Source: Deferribacteres bacterium
GTDB taxonomy: Bacteria; Zhuqueibacterota; Zhuqueibacteria; Zhuqueibacterales; Geothermadaptataceae
Reading direction: 5' to 3'
NCBI GenBank assembly: GCA_020633675.1
Contig: JACKDE010000004.1
Span: 682,001 to 746,000, forward strand
DNA: 64,000 nucleotides
Positions 8,150 through 16,916 of this stretch are shown here, piece after piece. A program made the position numbers and the translations under genes. The notes beneath the pieces are model-generated. The model saw nothing but the letters and a program-made list of their open reading frames with translations, did not search any database and was not told where the DNA came from. Each line of letters begins with the position of its first letter. The stretch's first letter is position 1.

Positions 8150-10780
8150 TCATTTCATCAAAATCAGCTTCTTCTGCGAAGTGAATGCCTGCCCTGAGCC
8201 TGACGAAGGGTCACCTGCACGAATGACGTACAGATACACGCCGCTGGCGACACGCTGGCCGCTGTTGTCGGTGGCGTCCCAGGTGATGGCATGGCTGCCC
8301 GCCGGCATCTCGCCATTTACCAGTGTCCGCACCAACTGCCCGGTCGTGTTGTAAATCGACAGTTTTACGTCACTGCTCGCCGGCAATTGATAGCGAATCA
8401 CCGTGTTCGGGTTGAACGGATTCGGATAATTCTGCATCAGTTCAAGACTGTCCACAATGTATTCATCACCAGCCAGCTCGTCTTCCAGATCTTCCGGCAC
8501 CACCCGCTTCGGCAATGCGCTCGGCGAGTTGTGATGCAGGAACGGCACGCCTTCTTCGACGGTCACTTTGTCGGCGCAGACCGTGCCACGGAATTGGCTC
8601 TCATCGGAAAAGTGCACTTCCGCTTTCGGGGCGATGATGTTGCCCAACACTTTGGTGTATTTGCCGATGTCGACCTTGTTCTTCTGCATGGTCGAAAAGG
8701 TCAGCAGATCGGAGTTGCTGTCACCACCCGGATCGATCACGATCTCGACCGCATCGTCGATTTCGAGATCATCGACCACATTGATGTTGACCGGGCCGCC
8801 GCAGTCGATCACAATCACGATTTTCGCGAAATTGTCGGTGTCGAGCTCATCCATGTAGTAGTCGCCGGAAGTCAGATACAAGGTGGCTTTCTTCTCAACC
8901 TTGACTTTGCCGTAGGTGCCGGGAGCCAGAGTCAGGCTGCCTTTTTTCGGCGCGGTTTTCTCCGGTCCGCCAGCAGTGAAATTCAGTACCGGCAGTGGAA
9001 TCTCGGCTACCGTGGCCTTGTCCGTGACGGTACCGGTGATGTCGCCGAACTCGTAAATGCGCTTGGCGGTGGCATCGCCGTCGATGGTCACGCCCTTGTC
9101 GATGGTGATGTCCTTCACGGCGCTCAGATTACCTTTGTGGGTGCCCTTCTCATCATTGTGGAAAGCGATGTCGCCATTGGAATGGATGTCGCCATCCGAC
9201 AGCAGGGTGCCGTCGAATTTGACATTCTCGTTGGCGAGGATCAGGTAGGGCTTGGTGGCCAGTGGCGGAACATTGCCGCCCTGGAACTTCGCCACAAAAA
9301 TATCAGTAAAACCGGCACTGGTCAAGGTTGTTTCGTTGCCCTCCCCGGCGCCAAAGATAGCTGTGCCATTGAAGAAACCGGTGACATAGCTGTTGCCGCT
9401 GCCATCCACCGCGATGCCGAAACCATTGTCACCGTTGGTTCCGCCGGCGCTTTTGACCCGGAGCAGTGTACCACTGTTGTCATACATCGCCACAAAAATG
9501 TCAGCAAAACCGGCACCGGTCAGGGTGGTTTCGTTGCTTTCCCCGGCGCCAAAGGTCGCTGGGCCATTGAAGCTACCGGTGACATAGCTGATGCCGCTGC
9601 CATCCACCGCGATGCCTCTGCCTTGATCAAAGCCGGTTCCGCCGGCGCTTTTTGCCCAGAGCAGTGCGCCGCTGTTGTCATACATCGCCACAAAAATGTC
9701 ATAAATACTGGCACCGGTCAGGGTGGTTTCGTTGCTTTCCCCGGCGCCAAAGGTCGCTGGGCCATTGAAGTAACCGGTGACATAGCTGTTGCCGCTGCCA
9801 TCCACCGCGATGCTGGAGCCTGCATCATAGTCGGTTCCACCGGCGCTTTTCGCCCAGAGCAGCGCGCCGCTGTTGTCATACTTCGCCACAAAAATTTCAC
9901 TAAGTTCGTTAATAATACTGCCGCTACTGGTCAGGGTGGTTTCGTTGCTCTCCCCGGCGCCAAAGATCGCTGTTTCATCGAAGATACCGGTGACATAGCT
10001 GTTGCCGCTACCATCCACCGCGATGCTGTAGCCTTCATCATAGCTGGTTCCACCGGCACTTTTGACCCAGAGCAGCGCGCCGCTGTTGTCATACTTCGCC
10101 ACAAAAATGTCATTAGAACCGGCACCGGTCAGGGTAGTTTCGTTGCTCTCCCCGGCGCCAAAGGTCGCTGTGCCCCCAAAGACGCCGGTGACATAGCTGT
10201 TGCCGCTGCCATCCACCGCGATGGCGTAGCCTCCAGCGCTGGCGTTCACGCCGGCGCTTTTTGCCCAGAGCAGTGCCCCGCTGTTGTCATACATCGCCAC
10301 AAAAATGTTATTATCGTTACTGGTCAGGGTGGTTTCGTTGCTCTCCCCGGCGCCAAAGGTCGCCGTACCCTGGAAGCTACCGGTGACATAGCTGTTGCCG
10401 CTGCCATCCACCGCGATGCCGTGGCCTTGATCACCGTTGGGTCCGCCGGCACTTTTTACCCAGAGCAGCGCGCCGCTGTTGTCATACTTCGCCACAAAAA
10501 TGTCATTATTACCGGCACCGGTCAGGGTGGTTTCGTTGCTCTCCCCTGCGCCAAAGGTCGCTGTTTCAAAGAAGTAACCGCTGACATAGCTGTTGCCGCT
10601 GCCATCCACCGCGATGCTGTTGCCAAAATCATTGCTGGTTCCGCCGGCGCTTTTTGCCCAGTCCAGGTCCTGCGCCGCTGCCGGGGTACCCGTTAGCAGC
10701 GCCAGTATCAAGCTCAAGGAACACGCAGCGCATCTGCTAAAGCTGTTTAACAATCGGAATACACAAAGCGCAATTTTCAT
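8150..10780 (-). CDS. Exported SBBP-repeat (beta-propeller-like) protein with C-terminal sorting domain
   Basis: The frame is open from 10831, but the ATG at 10780 has AGGAG upstream and gives a proper signal peptide ending LLTGTPAAAQ. The N-terminal half is seven near-identical units of about 66 residues (IAVDGSGNSYVTG, then ATFGAGESNETTLT and YDNSGALLWAKSAGG), the SBBP repeat pattern predicted to build a beta-propeller. The centre resembles DUF7305-like or polymer-forming surface domains (NVKFDGTLLSDGDIHSNGD, APGTYGKVKVEKKATLYLTSG). The C terminus has NYPNPFNPNTVIRYQLP and the FlgD-Ig sorting fold. An odd insert near the end, GDPSSGSGQAF, is encoded by a REP-like palindrome (see findings). 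Role: probably a cell-surface or secreted structural or adhesive protein; this is an inference. Confidence 0.9.
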   Translation of the reverse strand: MKIALCVFRLLNSFSRCAACSLSLILALLTGTPAAAQDLDWAKSAGGTSNDFGNSIAVDGSGNSYVSGYFFETATFGAGESNETTLTGAGNNDIFVAKYDNSGALLWVKSAGGPNGDQGHGIAVDGSGNSYVTGSFQGTATFGAGESNETTLTSNDNNIFVAMYDNSGALLWAKSAGVNASAGGYAIAVDGSGNSYVTGVFGGTATFGAGESNETTLTGAGSNDIFVAKYDNSGALLWVKSAGGTSYDEGYSIAVDGSGNSYVTGIFDETAIFGAGESNETTLTSSGSIINELSEIFVAKYDNSGALLWAKSAGGTDYDAGSSIAVDGSGNSYVTGYFNGPATFGAGESNETTLTGASIYDIFVAMYDNSGALLWAKSAGGTGFDQGRGIAVDGSGISYVTGSFNGPATFGAGESNETTLTGAGFADIFVAMYDNSGTLLRVKSAGGTNGDNGFGIAVDGSGNSYVTGFFNGTAIFGAGEGNETTLTSAGFTDIFVAKFQGGNVPPLATKPYLILANENVKFDGTLLSDGDIHSNGDIAFHNDEKGTHKGNLSAVKDITIDKGVTIDGDATAKRIYEFGDITGTVTDKATVAEIPLPVLNFTAGGPEKTAPKKGSLTLAPGTYGKVKVEKKATLYLTSGDYYMDELDTDNFAKIVIVIDCGGPVNINVVDDLEIDDAVEIVIDPGGDSNSDLLTFSTMQKNKVDIGKYTKVLGNIIAPKAEVHFSDESQFRGTVCADKVTVEEGVPFLHHNSPSALPKRVVPEDLEDELAGDEYIVDSLELMQNYPNPFNPNTVIRYQLPASSDVKLSIYNTTGQLVRTLVNGEMPAGSHAITWDATDNSGQRVASGVYLYVIRAGDPSSGSGQAFTSQKKLILMK
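8186..8215. repeat. REP-like palindrome inside a coding sequence
   Basis: The sequence CCCTGAGCCTGACGAAGGG at 8192-8210 is the REP-like palindrome also seen between genes at 11130-11150 and 26040-26060. Here it lies in frame in the last 25 codons of the SBBP protein and encodes GDPSSGSGQA. Confidence 0.75.
9257..10665. repeat. Seven tandem intragenic repeats of about 198 bp
   Basis: The word GACATAGCTG recurs at about 9382, 9581, 9778, 9992, 10189, 10384 and 10583, spaced 195-199 bases apart except one unit of about 214 that carries a short in-frame insertion (SGSIINELSE). The units encode the SBBP repeats and are very similar at DNA level. Confidence 0.9.
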
Positions 10781-11014
10781 AACGTCTCCTAACCGGTATA
10801 CTGATGGCGGCAAGTCCGTGCCGATGTGCATTCCGTCGTGCCGAAGGGAATGGATTTTTTCTAAATTTCGATGAGAATGGGTGGGATAGGCAAAAGTAGA
10901 TTGAATTTGCCCGCTATAAATGCTCGCAATCCTTTTGCAAGCGATTCAAACACTCCTTATTACGTGCGGAAAAGACTGTTGCGGATCAGGCGGGGAGAGA
11001 TTTTACATTGGCGC

Positions 11015-11051
11015 AAAAAAAGCCGGACATGGTGATCATGCCCGGCTTTTT
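11015..11051. terminator. Rho-independent terminator hairpin
   Basis: AAAAAAAGCCGG pairs with CCGGCTTTTT, extended by CATG and CATG inside. It lies downstream of the minus-strand gene 11253-15389 and closely resembles the hairpin at 8028-8066, including the neighbouring heptamer array. Confidence 0.8.
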
Positions 11052-11099
11052 CAGTATTTAGTATTCAGTAATCAGTGTTCAGTCTGATTACTGTATACT
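11052..11099. repeat. Degenerate heptameric repeat array
   Basis: About six 7-base units of the form CAGTATT, TAGTATT, CAGTAAT, CAGTGTT and CAGTCTG follow the hairpin at 11015-11051 directly. This is the same hairpin-plus-heptamer arrangement as at 8028-8138. Confidence 0.6.
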
Positions 11100-11233
11100 C
11101 AATGTCATTAAGTTAGGGATTTCTATTCACCCTGAGCGAAGTCGAAGGGTGACTTTTTGAGCGTGAAAACATGCATCGACTCCGCTCGGCATGAAGGACA
11201 TTTGGCTTAACTTAATGACATTGACTGTATACT
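11090..11233. mobile_element. MITE-like element with 16-bp inverted ends and 10-bp flanking direct repeats
   Basis: The inverted ends CAATGTCATTAAGTTA (11100-11115) and its exact complement (11208-11223) enclose a core containing two REP-like words (CACCCTGAGCGAAGTCGAAG and CATCGACTCCGCTCGGCATG). The direct repeat ACTGTATACT flanks the element at 11090-11099 and 11224-11233, as expected of a target-site duplication. It has no coding capacity. Confidence 0.65.
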
Positions 11234-11252
11234 GATCACTGGTTACTGGAAA

Positions 11253-14200
11253 CTACTTCATCAACACCATTTTGCGGGTCAGGGTTTGGCTGCCTGCGGT
11301 AATTTTGTACAGATACAAGCCGCTGGCCACCTGGCGATTCGCATCGTCACGGCCATTCCAGACGGTCGAATAGTAGCCGGCATTTTGCTGCTGACCATTG
11401 ACCAACGTGCGGATTTTTTGGCCGAGCTGGTTGTAAATGGCGATGGTCACCTCAGCAGTCTGCGGCAAATTGTAGCGAATTGTGGTTTCGGGATTGAACG
11501 GATTCGGATAGTTTTGCTGCAAGGTGAACTCTCCCGGCACCAGCGCGATGTCGCCAGCCTGTTGCTGGGCGAATTGCTGGCTGCCAGCCACAATTTTCAA
11601 CGTTTTGTGCGAGCCGTTTTTGCCGGAACGGAATCTATAGTGGCGACTGGCATTGAGATCATGCGCCATACCGGCCGCTTCGTCGATCAGGAACAGTTCC
11701 GAGCCAACCGGAACTTCGCCGATGAAATCAAAATTGAGATCGACATCGGTATAGCTTTGGTTGGTTTCGACCGTGAATTCCCACACAAATTCCTGTGCAC
11801 CTGTGGCACGGAAATCGGTGCTGAAATGTTTGGCCGGCTGGCTCCAGTCCGCGCGTGGGAACGCGACCGAAACGAACTTGCCAACCACCGGCGGCTCTGC
11901 CAGTTCCAGGTCGTCATAGCTATCGGAGGCGAAGGTGCGGACGCCGAGCCAATTGTCTTTGTCATCGACTTTGCCTGCCTGCGCTGCAATGCGAATCATC
12001 CACTCGCCAGACAGCAATGACTCCTCAGCAGCCACTTTTTCGCGGCGGCCGGCAGAGGCTTTCGGCTCGACGACCAGATAAATCGGAGCGGCACTGTTCA
12101 CCGCTGTCACATAAATCGCATAGCCGCGCCATTGCTCCATGATGTCGACGATGTTCCAGCCGCGTTCGTAGGAGCGCAGGGTGACCTGGCTGTTGGAATT
12201 CACCAAAGTCAGGCGGTCTTTTGCTACCGGAAAATTGAACGGCGTCGCGATCAAATTCCAACCCGGGTAAAGTCGAATGGAATCCGAACAGACCGTTTTG
12301 ACGGTTTTTCCCGGTCCGCTGTCGACCACGATATTTTCCTGGCGGGTGATCACAAAAAAGGACCGGCCCGGCATGAAATTGCGGGCGGATGCGCCTTCCA
12401 GCCACTGCGAAGTGGCGGTATTGTAGTCGAACAAACGCCACTGATTGTCATCGTAAACACCGAGGTCATCGCCCAGCACCTGCATAACGCCGCTGCTGTC
12501 CAGTTGGTACGGCACGGAAATCAACTGATAGGTCGTGCTGTCGGTGCCCGAAATCAACGGCACGGCATTGCCATCGGTATCGATACGAAAATCGCCCTGC
12601 CCGGCTACGCGTGTGGCAATCGGGAACCAGGCATCGCTGCTGCATTGCGCATCGCCGGTCGGGCCGTTGCCCTGGTTGCCGAGCGAGTCACGCGCGATGA
12701 CGCGATACTCGATACCACGCCGGGTGATGCCGGCCGCCGGCAAATCGACATAAAAGGTATCGGTGTTTGCCTGGCGAATCAGTTGCCGTGGTGGTTCCGA
12801 GGTTTCGGCGCCACCGAAGCGGTACTCAAACCAAACCGTATCGACCGGCACATGGTCAGTGATCACAACCGTCTCTCTGAAATCCGCGCCAAGCTCAGCC
12901 GCAACCGTATCGCTGCCGGTTCGAGTGATCTGCGGCGGGCAGATATCAAAGCTGTAAGGTGCAAAAGTGACATTTTTCGGATCGGAATTGCCGGCGGAAT
13001 CAGCCAGCCAGAAAAAGACACTGTCACTACCGCACAAGCTGGTCGACAGGAACGGGATGGTCACTGTTGCCGAGCTGATCTGCTGGGCATTGAAAATGGT
13101 TCTGCCTGCGAAATCGGTTGCGCTGGTCGGTGGTGTTTTAAATTTCCAACGCAGTTCCGAAGCATCGGGAAAGCCACGCTGGGTATCATTCGGAATCGAA
13201 ATATTTAAGCGATACTGTGCATTGCTGCCAAACCACACATTGCCCGCGATGGTCTGGCTGGTCAATACCGGCGCTGCCGGTGGATTGATATCGTAAATAA
13301 ACGTGGTGCGCACGGCATTGCGATAACCGGAATAGCCGAGACCGTCTCTTACCCAGACGTAGCAATTCCACCTGCCGCTGGTGTTGAGTCGGCCACGCAA
13401 AGGCAGGTAAACACAATAGCGGCCATTTTGCAACACCGGCACGATGCTGCCACCATTGGTGGTATCGTTCGCTGAGGTCGGCGGCGCATTATTGGTGACA
13501 AATTTCCAGTAAACGCCGGCGATGCCATTTGGATTGCTGACATCATCCCAGCAAATCAGCAGGCTGTCTGAGCGGGTAAAGCCATTGGAGCCACTCCAAA
13601 CCGCCTGCAAATTGGCCACAGGATCGGGCGAGCAAATATCGAAACGATAGCGCGCAAAGGCGTAATTTTGCGGATTGGAATTGCCCGCGGAATCAGCGAG
13701 CCAAAAATAGACGCTGTCATCGCCGCACAGCGAAGTGGACTGGAACGGGATGGTCACGGTCGCGGCATTGATTTGCTGGGCATTGAAAAAGGTTCTGCCA
13801 GCGAAATCGGTTGCGCTGGATGGCGGATTTTTAAACTTCCAGCGAATTTCCGCTGCATCCGGAAAGCCGCGCTGGGTATCATTCGGAATGGAAATACTGA
13901 TCTGATAGACCTGGCTATTGTCGAACCACTGATCTCCGGGAATGCTCTGGCTCACAAGCTTGGGAGCACTTGGCGGATTGACATCGTAGGTGAACGTGGT
14001 GCGCACAGCGGTTTGGTAGCCGGAGTTGCCATTGCCGTCCGTCAGCCAGACGTAGCAATTCCATCTGCCGCTGGTGGTGAGTCTGCCGATCAAAGGCAAA
14101 TACACACAGTAGCGGCCTTCTTCCAGCACAGGTGCGGCGCTGCCACCATTGGTGGTGTCATTCGGTGAGGTTGGCGGTGCATCGCTGGTCACGAATTTCC

Positions 14201-15389
14201 ACGAGATGCGCGCAATGCCGCTGGCATCAGCTGGATTGTCCCAGCAAATCAGCAGACTGTCCGATCGGGTAAAGCCGTTGGAGCCGCTCCAGATGGCCTG
14301 CAAGTTGTTCACAGGCTCGGGGGGCGTTTCATCGTTGGCGTCGGCTTTGATGTAAATGCGATATGGTGTTTTGGTGGAATCGTTGCTGACGATGCTCAAA
14401 ATCGTGCCGGTGTAATCGATTGCCTGCGCGGGCGTGAACGTTGCGGTCACCGCCGGGGAGGTGTCACCGGGCGCAATGATGAAATTCGATTGGCTGAACT
14501 CAAACACGTTTTCCAGCGGGGTGGAGATACTGGAAACAATCAGATTGGCATTCAATTGTGCATTGCCCGCCGGTGCATTGTGGATACGCACCTCACGGGT
14601 CGCGCTGGAATCCAGTCGCACCTTGCCGAAATCGAGCGTATCCGGTGGGGAAACCACAATATTGGGCCCGATACCGGTTCCGCTGATATAGACATAGTGG
14701 GTATTTTGCTGGCGATCATTGGTATTGAAAACCAGTGAGTCGACATACCCGGCGCGCTGCGTGGGTTGAAAACGCACTGTCAAAACCAGCGAATCGTTTG
14801 CCGGGATCGACGTATTGAATTGCGTGTTGACGATGGAAAACGGTTTGGGAGCGGAGTAGCTGTTGATGACCAAAGCAGCACAACTGGTGTTGTAGATCAC
14901 CAAACGCAGGTCCTGGGAAGCCCCCTGCAGGGTATTGCCGAATTTGAGCGAATCAACATTGAAGCTCGCGCTGCCGGTGCGGCAAATGAAGAGCGTGGTG
15001 TTGTTAATATTTTTACTATAGGTTGTGTCCATCTCGGTTCCGCCGCCATCTTTTGCGCCGGAAATGCGAAACAGGTACTCACCATCACCCGTGGAAGGCA
15101 CGATGTTGGTCACGGAAGCCTGACCCTGCCAAATGGTATTGCTTTGCCAGTTGCCCTGGGCCGGAAAGGTCAAACCATAATTTTGGTCGAGACTGAAATT
15201 GATGGTCGGATTGACGTTTGTGTCCATCGCTTTATCAAAAACCAGCTCGACGGTCACGAAGCCATAGCTGACCTGGCTTGTTGGCAAGCCTTCTTTGGTA
15301 AAGGCAATCGTCGTCAGTTTTGGGGCTTGCGCCAGCAGCGAGGTGCTGCTCATTGCAAAGAGCGTAAAAAAAAGTATCCACTTTTTCAT
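11253..15389 (-). CDS. Very large exported protein with choice-of-anchor D-like domains, a duplicated module and C-terminal sorting domain
   Basis: The frame is open from 15443, but the ATG at 15389 has GAGGA upstream and gives a signal peptide (MKKWILFFTLFAMSSTSLLA). After a bacterial Ig-like N terminus come two choice-of-anchor D-type segments (SLKFGNTLQGASQDLRLVIY, then DTLDFGKVRLDSSATREVRI). A module of roughly 230 residues, beginning NLQAxWSGSNGFTRSDSLLI, occurs twice in tandem (DNA about 12940-14320). Further on are Ig-like and surface-layer-like stretches, and the protein ends in NYPNPFNPETTIRYNLP with the FlgD-Ig sorting fold. Conserved cysteines occur in each module (ICWD, RYCVYLP, RWNCYVW), which is compatible with disulfides outside the cell. 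The function is unknown; it is likely a surface or secreted protein. Confidence 0.9.
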   Translation of the reverse strand: MKKWILFFTLFAMSSTSLLAQAPKLTTIAFTKEGLPTSQVSYGFVTVELVFDKAMDTNVNPTINFSLDQNYGLTFPAQGNWQSNTIWQGQASVTNIVPSTGDGEYLFRISGAKDGGGTEMDTTYSKNINNTTLFICRTGSASFNVDSLKFGNTLQGASQDLRLVIYNTSCAALVINSYSAPKPFSIVNTQFNTSIPANDSLVLTVRFQPTQRAGYVDSLVFNTNDRQQNTHYVYISGTGIGPNIVVSPPDTLDFGKVRLDSSATREVRIHNAPAGNAQLNANLIVSSISTPLENVFEFSQSNFIIAPGDTSPAVTATFTPAQAIDYTGTILSIVSNDSTKTPYRIYIKADANDETPPEPVNNLQAIWSGSNGFTRSDSLLICWDNPADASGIARISWKFVTSDAPPTSPNDTTNGGSAAPVLEEGRYCVYLPLIGRLTTSGRWNCYVWLTDGNGNSGYQTAVRTTFTYDVNPPSAPKLVSQSIPGDQWFDNSQVYQISISIPNDTQRGFPDAAEIRWKFKNPPSSATDFAGRTFFNAQQINAATVTIPFQSTSLCGDDSVYFWLADSAGNSNPQNYAFARYRFDICSPDPVANLQAVWSGSNGFTRSDSLLICWDDVSNPNGIAGVYWKFVTNNAPPTSANDTTNGGSIVPVLQNGRYCVYLPLRGRLNTSGRWNCYVWVRDGLGYSGYRNAVRTTFIYDINPPAAPVLTSQTIAGNVWFGSNAQYRLNISIPNDTQRGFPDASELRWKFKTPPTSATDFAGRTIFNAQQISSATVTIPFLSTSLCGSDSVFFWLADSAGNSDPKNVTFAPYSFDICPPQITRTGSDTVAAELGADFRETVVITDHVPVDTVWFEYRFGGAETSEPPRQLIRQANTDTFYVDLPAAGITRRGIEYRVIARDSLGNQGNGPTGDAQCSSDAWFPIATRVAGQGDFRIDTDGNAVPLISGTDSTTYQLISVPYQLDSSGVMQVLGDDLGVYDDNQWRLFDYNTATSQWLEGASARNFMPGRSFFVITRQENIVVDSGPGKTVKTVCSDSIRLYPGWNLIATPFNFPVAKDRLTLVNSNSQVTLRSYERGWNIVDIMEQWRGYAIYVTAVNSAAPIYLVVEPKASAGRREKVAAEESLLSGEWMIRIAAQAGKVDDKDNWLGVRTFASDSYDDLELAEPPVVGKFVSVAFPRADWSQPAKHFSTDFRATGAQEFVWEFTVETNQSYTDVDLNFDFIGEVPVGSELFLIDEAAGMAHDLNASRHYRFRSGKNGSHKTLKIVAGSQQFAQQQAGDIALVPGEFTLQQNYPNPFNPETTIRYNLPQTAEVTIAIYNQLGQKIRTLVNGQQQNAGYYSTVWNGRDDANRQVASGLYLYKITAGSQTLTRKMVLMK
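12940..14320. repeat. Two tandem intragenic modules of about 690 bp
   Basis: The two modules in the 1378-residue protein share long identical stretches (for example WKFVT, TTNGG, GRYCVYLPL, SIPNDTQRGFPDA, ATDFAGRT, FFWLADSAGNS). This points to an internal duplication that is fairly recent or is kept similar by recombination. Confidence 0.8.
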
Positions 15390-15532
15390 TGATGCGTCCT
15401 CATGAGATGTCATTTCTGAGCTGATGCAAAAGTGGGGCATCATGCCCCTGCATCGTCAGGCCGACCCGATGTGGCGGCCATTCATTTTTTATATGAACAA
15501 CAGGGCGAAACTCGCCGGGATTTTAGTATTCG

Positions 15533-16372
15533 TTATGGGAAAATAGGATGCCCGGGCAGCTTGGTCACTGTGCTGCCATCGCCGTTGCCATTGTTGTCGT
15601 CGCTTTTGCTTTTGTTGGAAAGCAGTACGCCAGCACCGACGCCACCGGCAACGAGCAGGCCGATCAATGCCCACTTCATACCTCCGCCGCCACCGCTGCG
15701 ACGCATCGCAGGCTGGCCCGTTGGCGCACCTTCTGGATCACCAATTGTAAACAGATCGTCCGGATCCTGAGCGGGAGTGCTCGGTTCCTGGTTTTCCTGG
15801 CCCAACAAATCCGGCTCTTGCTGCCGGCTCTCAGGGGCTTCTGTAGCCGGCGCCTGAGGTGGGGGTGTGCTGCCAACCTGCTTGCCAACCAGCTTTTCGA
15901 TGATGTTTGGCATATCCTGGATCACTGAATTGACATTGCCGTCAAAATACTGCTCGTTGACAGACTGGACGATTTTGCCGCTGGCAACGTGCACAATGCG
16001 GGCTTCCAGAATAATGCGTGAACCGACGCGCCGCATTTCGCCATTTGCAACCAGCCGCGCACCGAGGATGCGACCTGCCTGGCGGCCGCACTCAATGCTG
16101 CCGCAATTCGACGGTACGATGCCATTGTCACGCAAAGTGCTTTTGACCGTCGCCATATTGGTGACAACAAACATGTTGGTGCGAGTCAATTCGACTTGCA
16201 TGCGCTCAGCGACACGCTCGGAGGCGTCGCCAGGGATTCGCCCGCGGACAGCAAACGGAATCACTGCCAGCGAATAACTCTGCGATTGAAATGCTCGAGC
16301 GAGAAGCATGTCATGCGAGATGAAAGAGATCAGCAAAGTGAAAATCAGGGAGAGGCAAATTTTCTGTTTCAT
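15533..16372 (-). CDS. CsgG/TolB-like exported protein with C-terminal membrane segment
   Basis: A signal peptide (MKQKICLSLIFTLLISFI) precedes a domain of about 130 residues typical of CsgG/TolB-N-like proteins: LAVIPFAVRG, then VAERMQVELTRT and GRILGARLVANGEMRRVG with ARIVHVASGKIVQS. A Pro/Gln/Glu-rich linker (about 175-225) leads to a Gly-rich patch and a hydrophobic segment (MKWALIGLLVAGGVGAGVLL), with a short polar tail. AAGGAAA lies upstream of the ATG. The family includes the curli secretion channel and periplasmic TolB, but the C-terminal membrane segment and lack of a lipobox differ from CsgG. It may belong functionally to the exported proteins on its left; this is an inference. Confidence 0.8.
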   Translation of the reverse strand: MKQKICLSLIFTLLISFISHDMLLARAFQSQSYSLAVIPFAVRGRIPGDASERVAERMQVELTRTNMFVVTNMATVKSTLRDNGIVPSNCGSIECGRQAGRILGARLVANGEMRRVGSRIILEARIVHVASGKIVQSVNEQYFDGNVNSVIQDMPNIIEKLVGKQVGSTPPPQAPATEAPESRQQEPDLLGQENQEPSTPAQDPDDLFTIGDPEGAPTGQPAMRRSGGGGGMKWALIGLLVAGGVGAGVLLSNKSKSDDNNGNGDGSTVTKLPGHPIFP

Positions 16373-16916
16373 TGCATTTCCTTATGCTACGTGATGCACA
16401 ACCCAAGATGATTTGCAGCATGCCAACTGCAAAATAGAAATTATCGGAGGGTAAATAAAATTCAGTGAGAGCTGAACAAAATTAATGCCACGGAAAATGA
16501 GCAGCCTGGTCCTTGTCGCTGCAAGGTTGGTTTGCAAAACTCCGCTTTCAGCTTAGTATTTACCTGCTTAAAAATGAAACGCGTAAGCTGACGCGTAAAT
16601 TTTCGTAACACTTGCGAAAATCCTTTCGCATTTCACTCCTTGCTCGCATGTGCTGAAATGAGACAAATGTCAGGGCATGGTACAATTTTCTGCTCAAACA
16701 TGCCAAAACAAAGGCTGAAATCGCTTGATTTGAACAGGCTCAGGTCGTATATTCGCGAACTTGTTTTGTGGAGGGAAAGCGAGACCCGAATCTCGCTTTT
16801 TTCTTTTCGATATCGCGAACTTGTGGCTGACCCATTTTATGCTTCATCCCTGCATTTTGAGCGGATTGATTGAAATATGAATTCGTCAGTTGCTGATACC
16901 CGTTAGGAAATGAATC
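16373..16916. other. Long divergent leader region upstream of the ychF-like gene
   Basis: This 544-base region separates divergent genes. It contains a plus-strand terminator-like hairpin at 16776-16806, flanked by two copies of CGCGAACTTGT (about 16753-16763 and 16814-16824). A 77-codon open frame overlapping the hairpin is not supported as a gene. Confidence 0.5.
16776..16806 (+). terminator. Intrinsic terminator or attenuator upstream of the ychF-like gene
   Basis: AAAGCGAGA (16776-16784) pairs with TCTCGCTTT (16791-16799) around a six-base loop and is followed by a T-rich run. No gene precedes it on this strand, so it ends either a small RNA or an attenuated leader transcript of the operon beginning at 16917. 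Confidence 0.7.

Noticed and set aside
9257..10665. Regular repeats that might suggest a CRISPR array
   Set aside because: Units are about 198 bp, coding, and in frame with an SBBP protein; there are no short repeats with unique spacers and no cas genes.
8291..10696. An 801-codon open frame on the plus strand opposite the SBBP-repeat gene
   Set aside because: It is a mirror of the repeated coding sequence: its protein is a repetitive HRDA/GSAGAF pattern without domains, start signal or signal peptide, while the minus strand encodes a normal exported protein.
16640..16873. A 77-codon open frame upstream of ychF
   Set aside because: It runs through the intrinsic terminator hairpin at 16776-16806 and shows no protein-like features.
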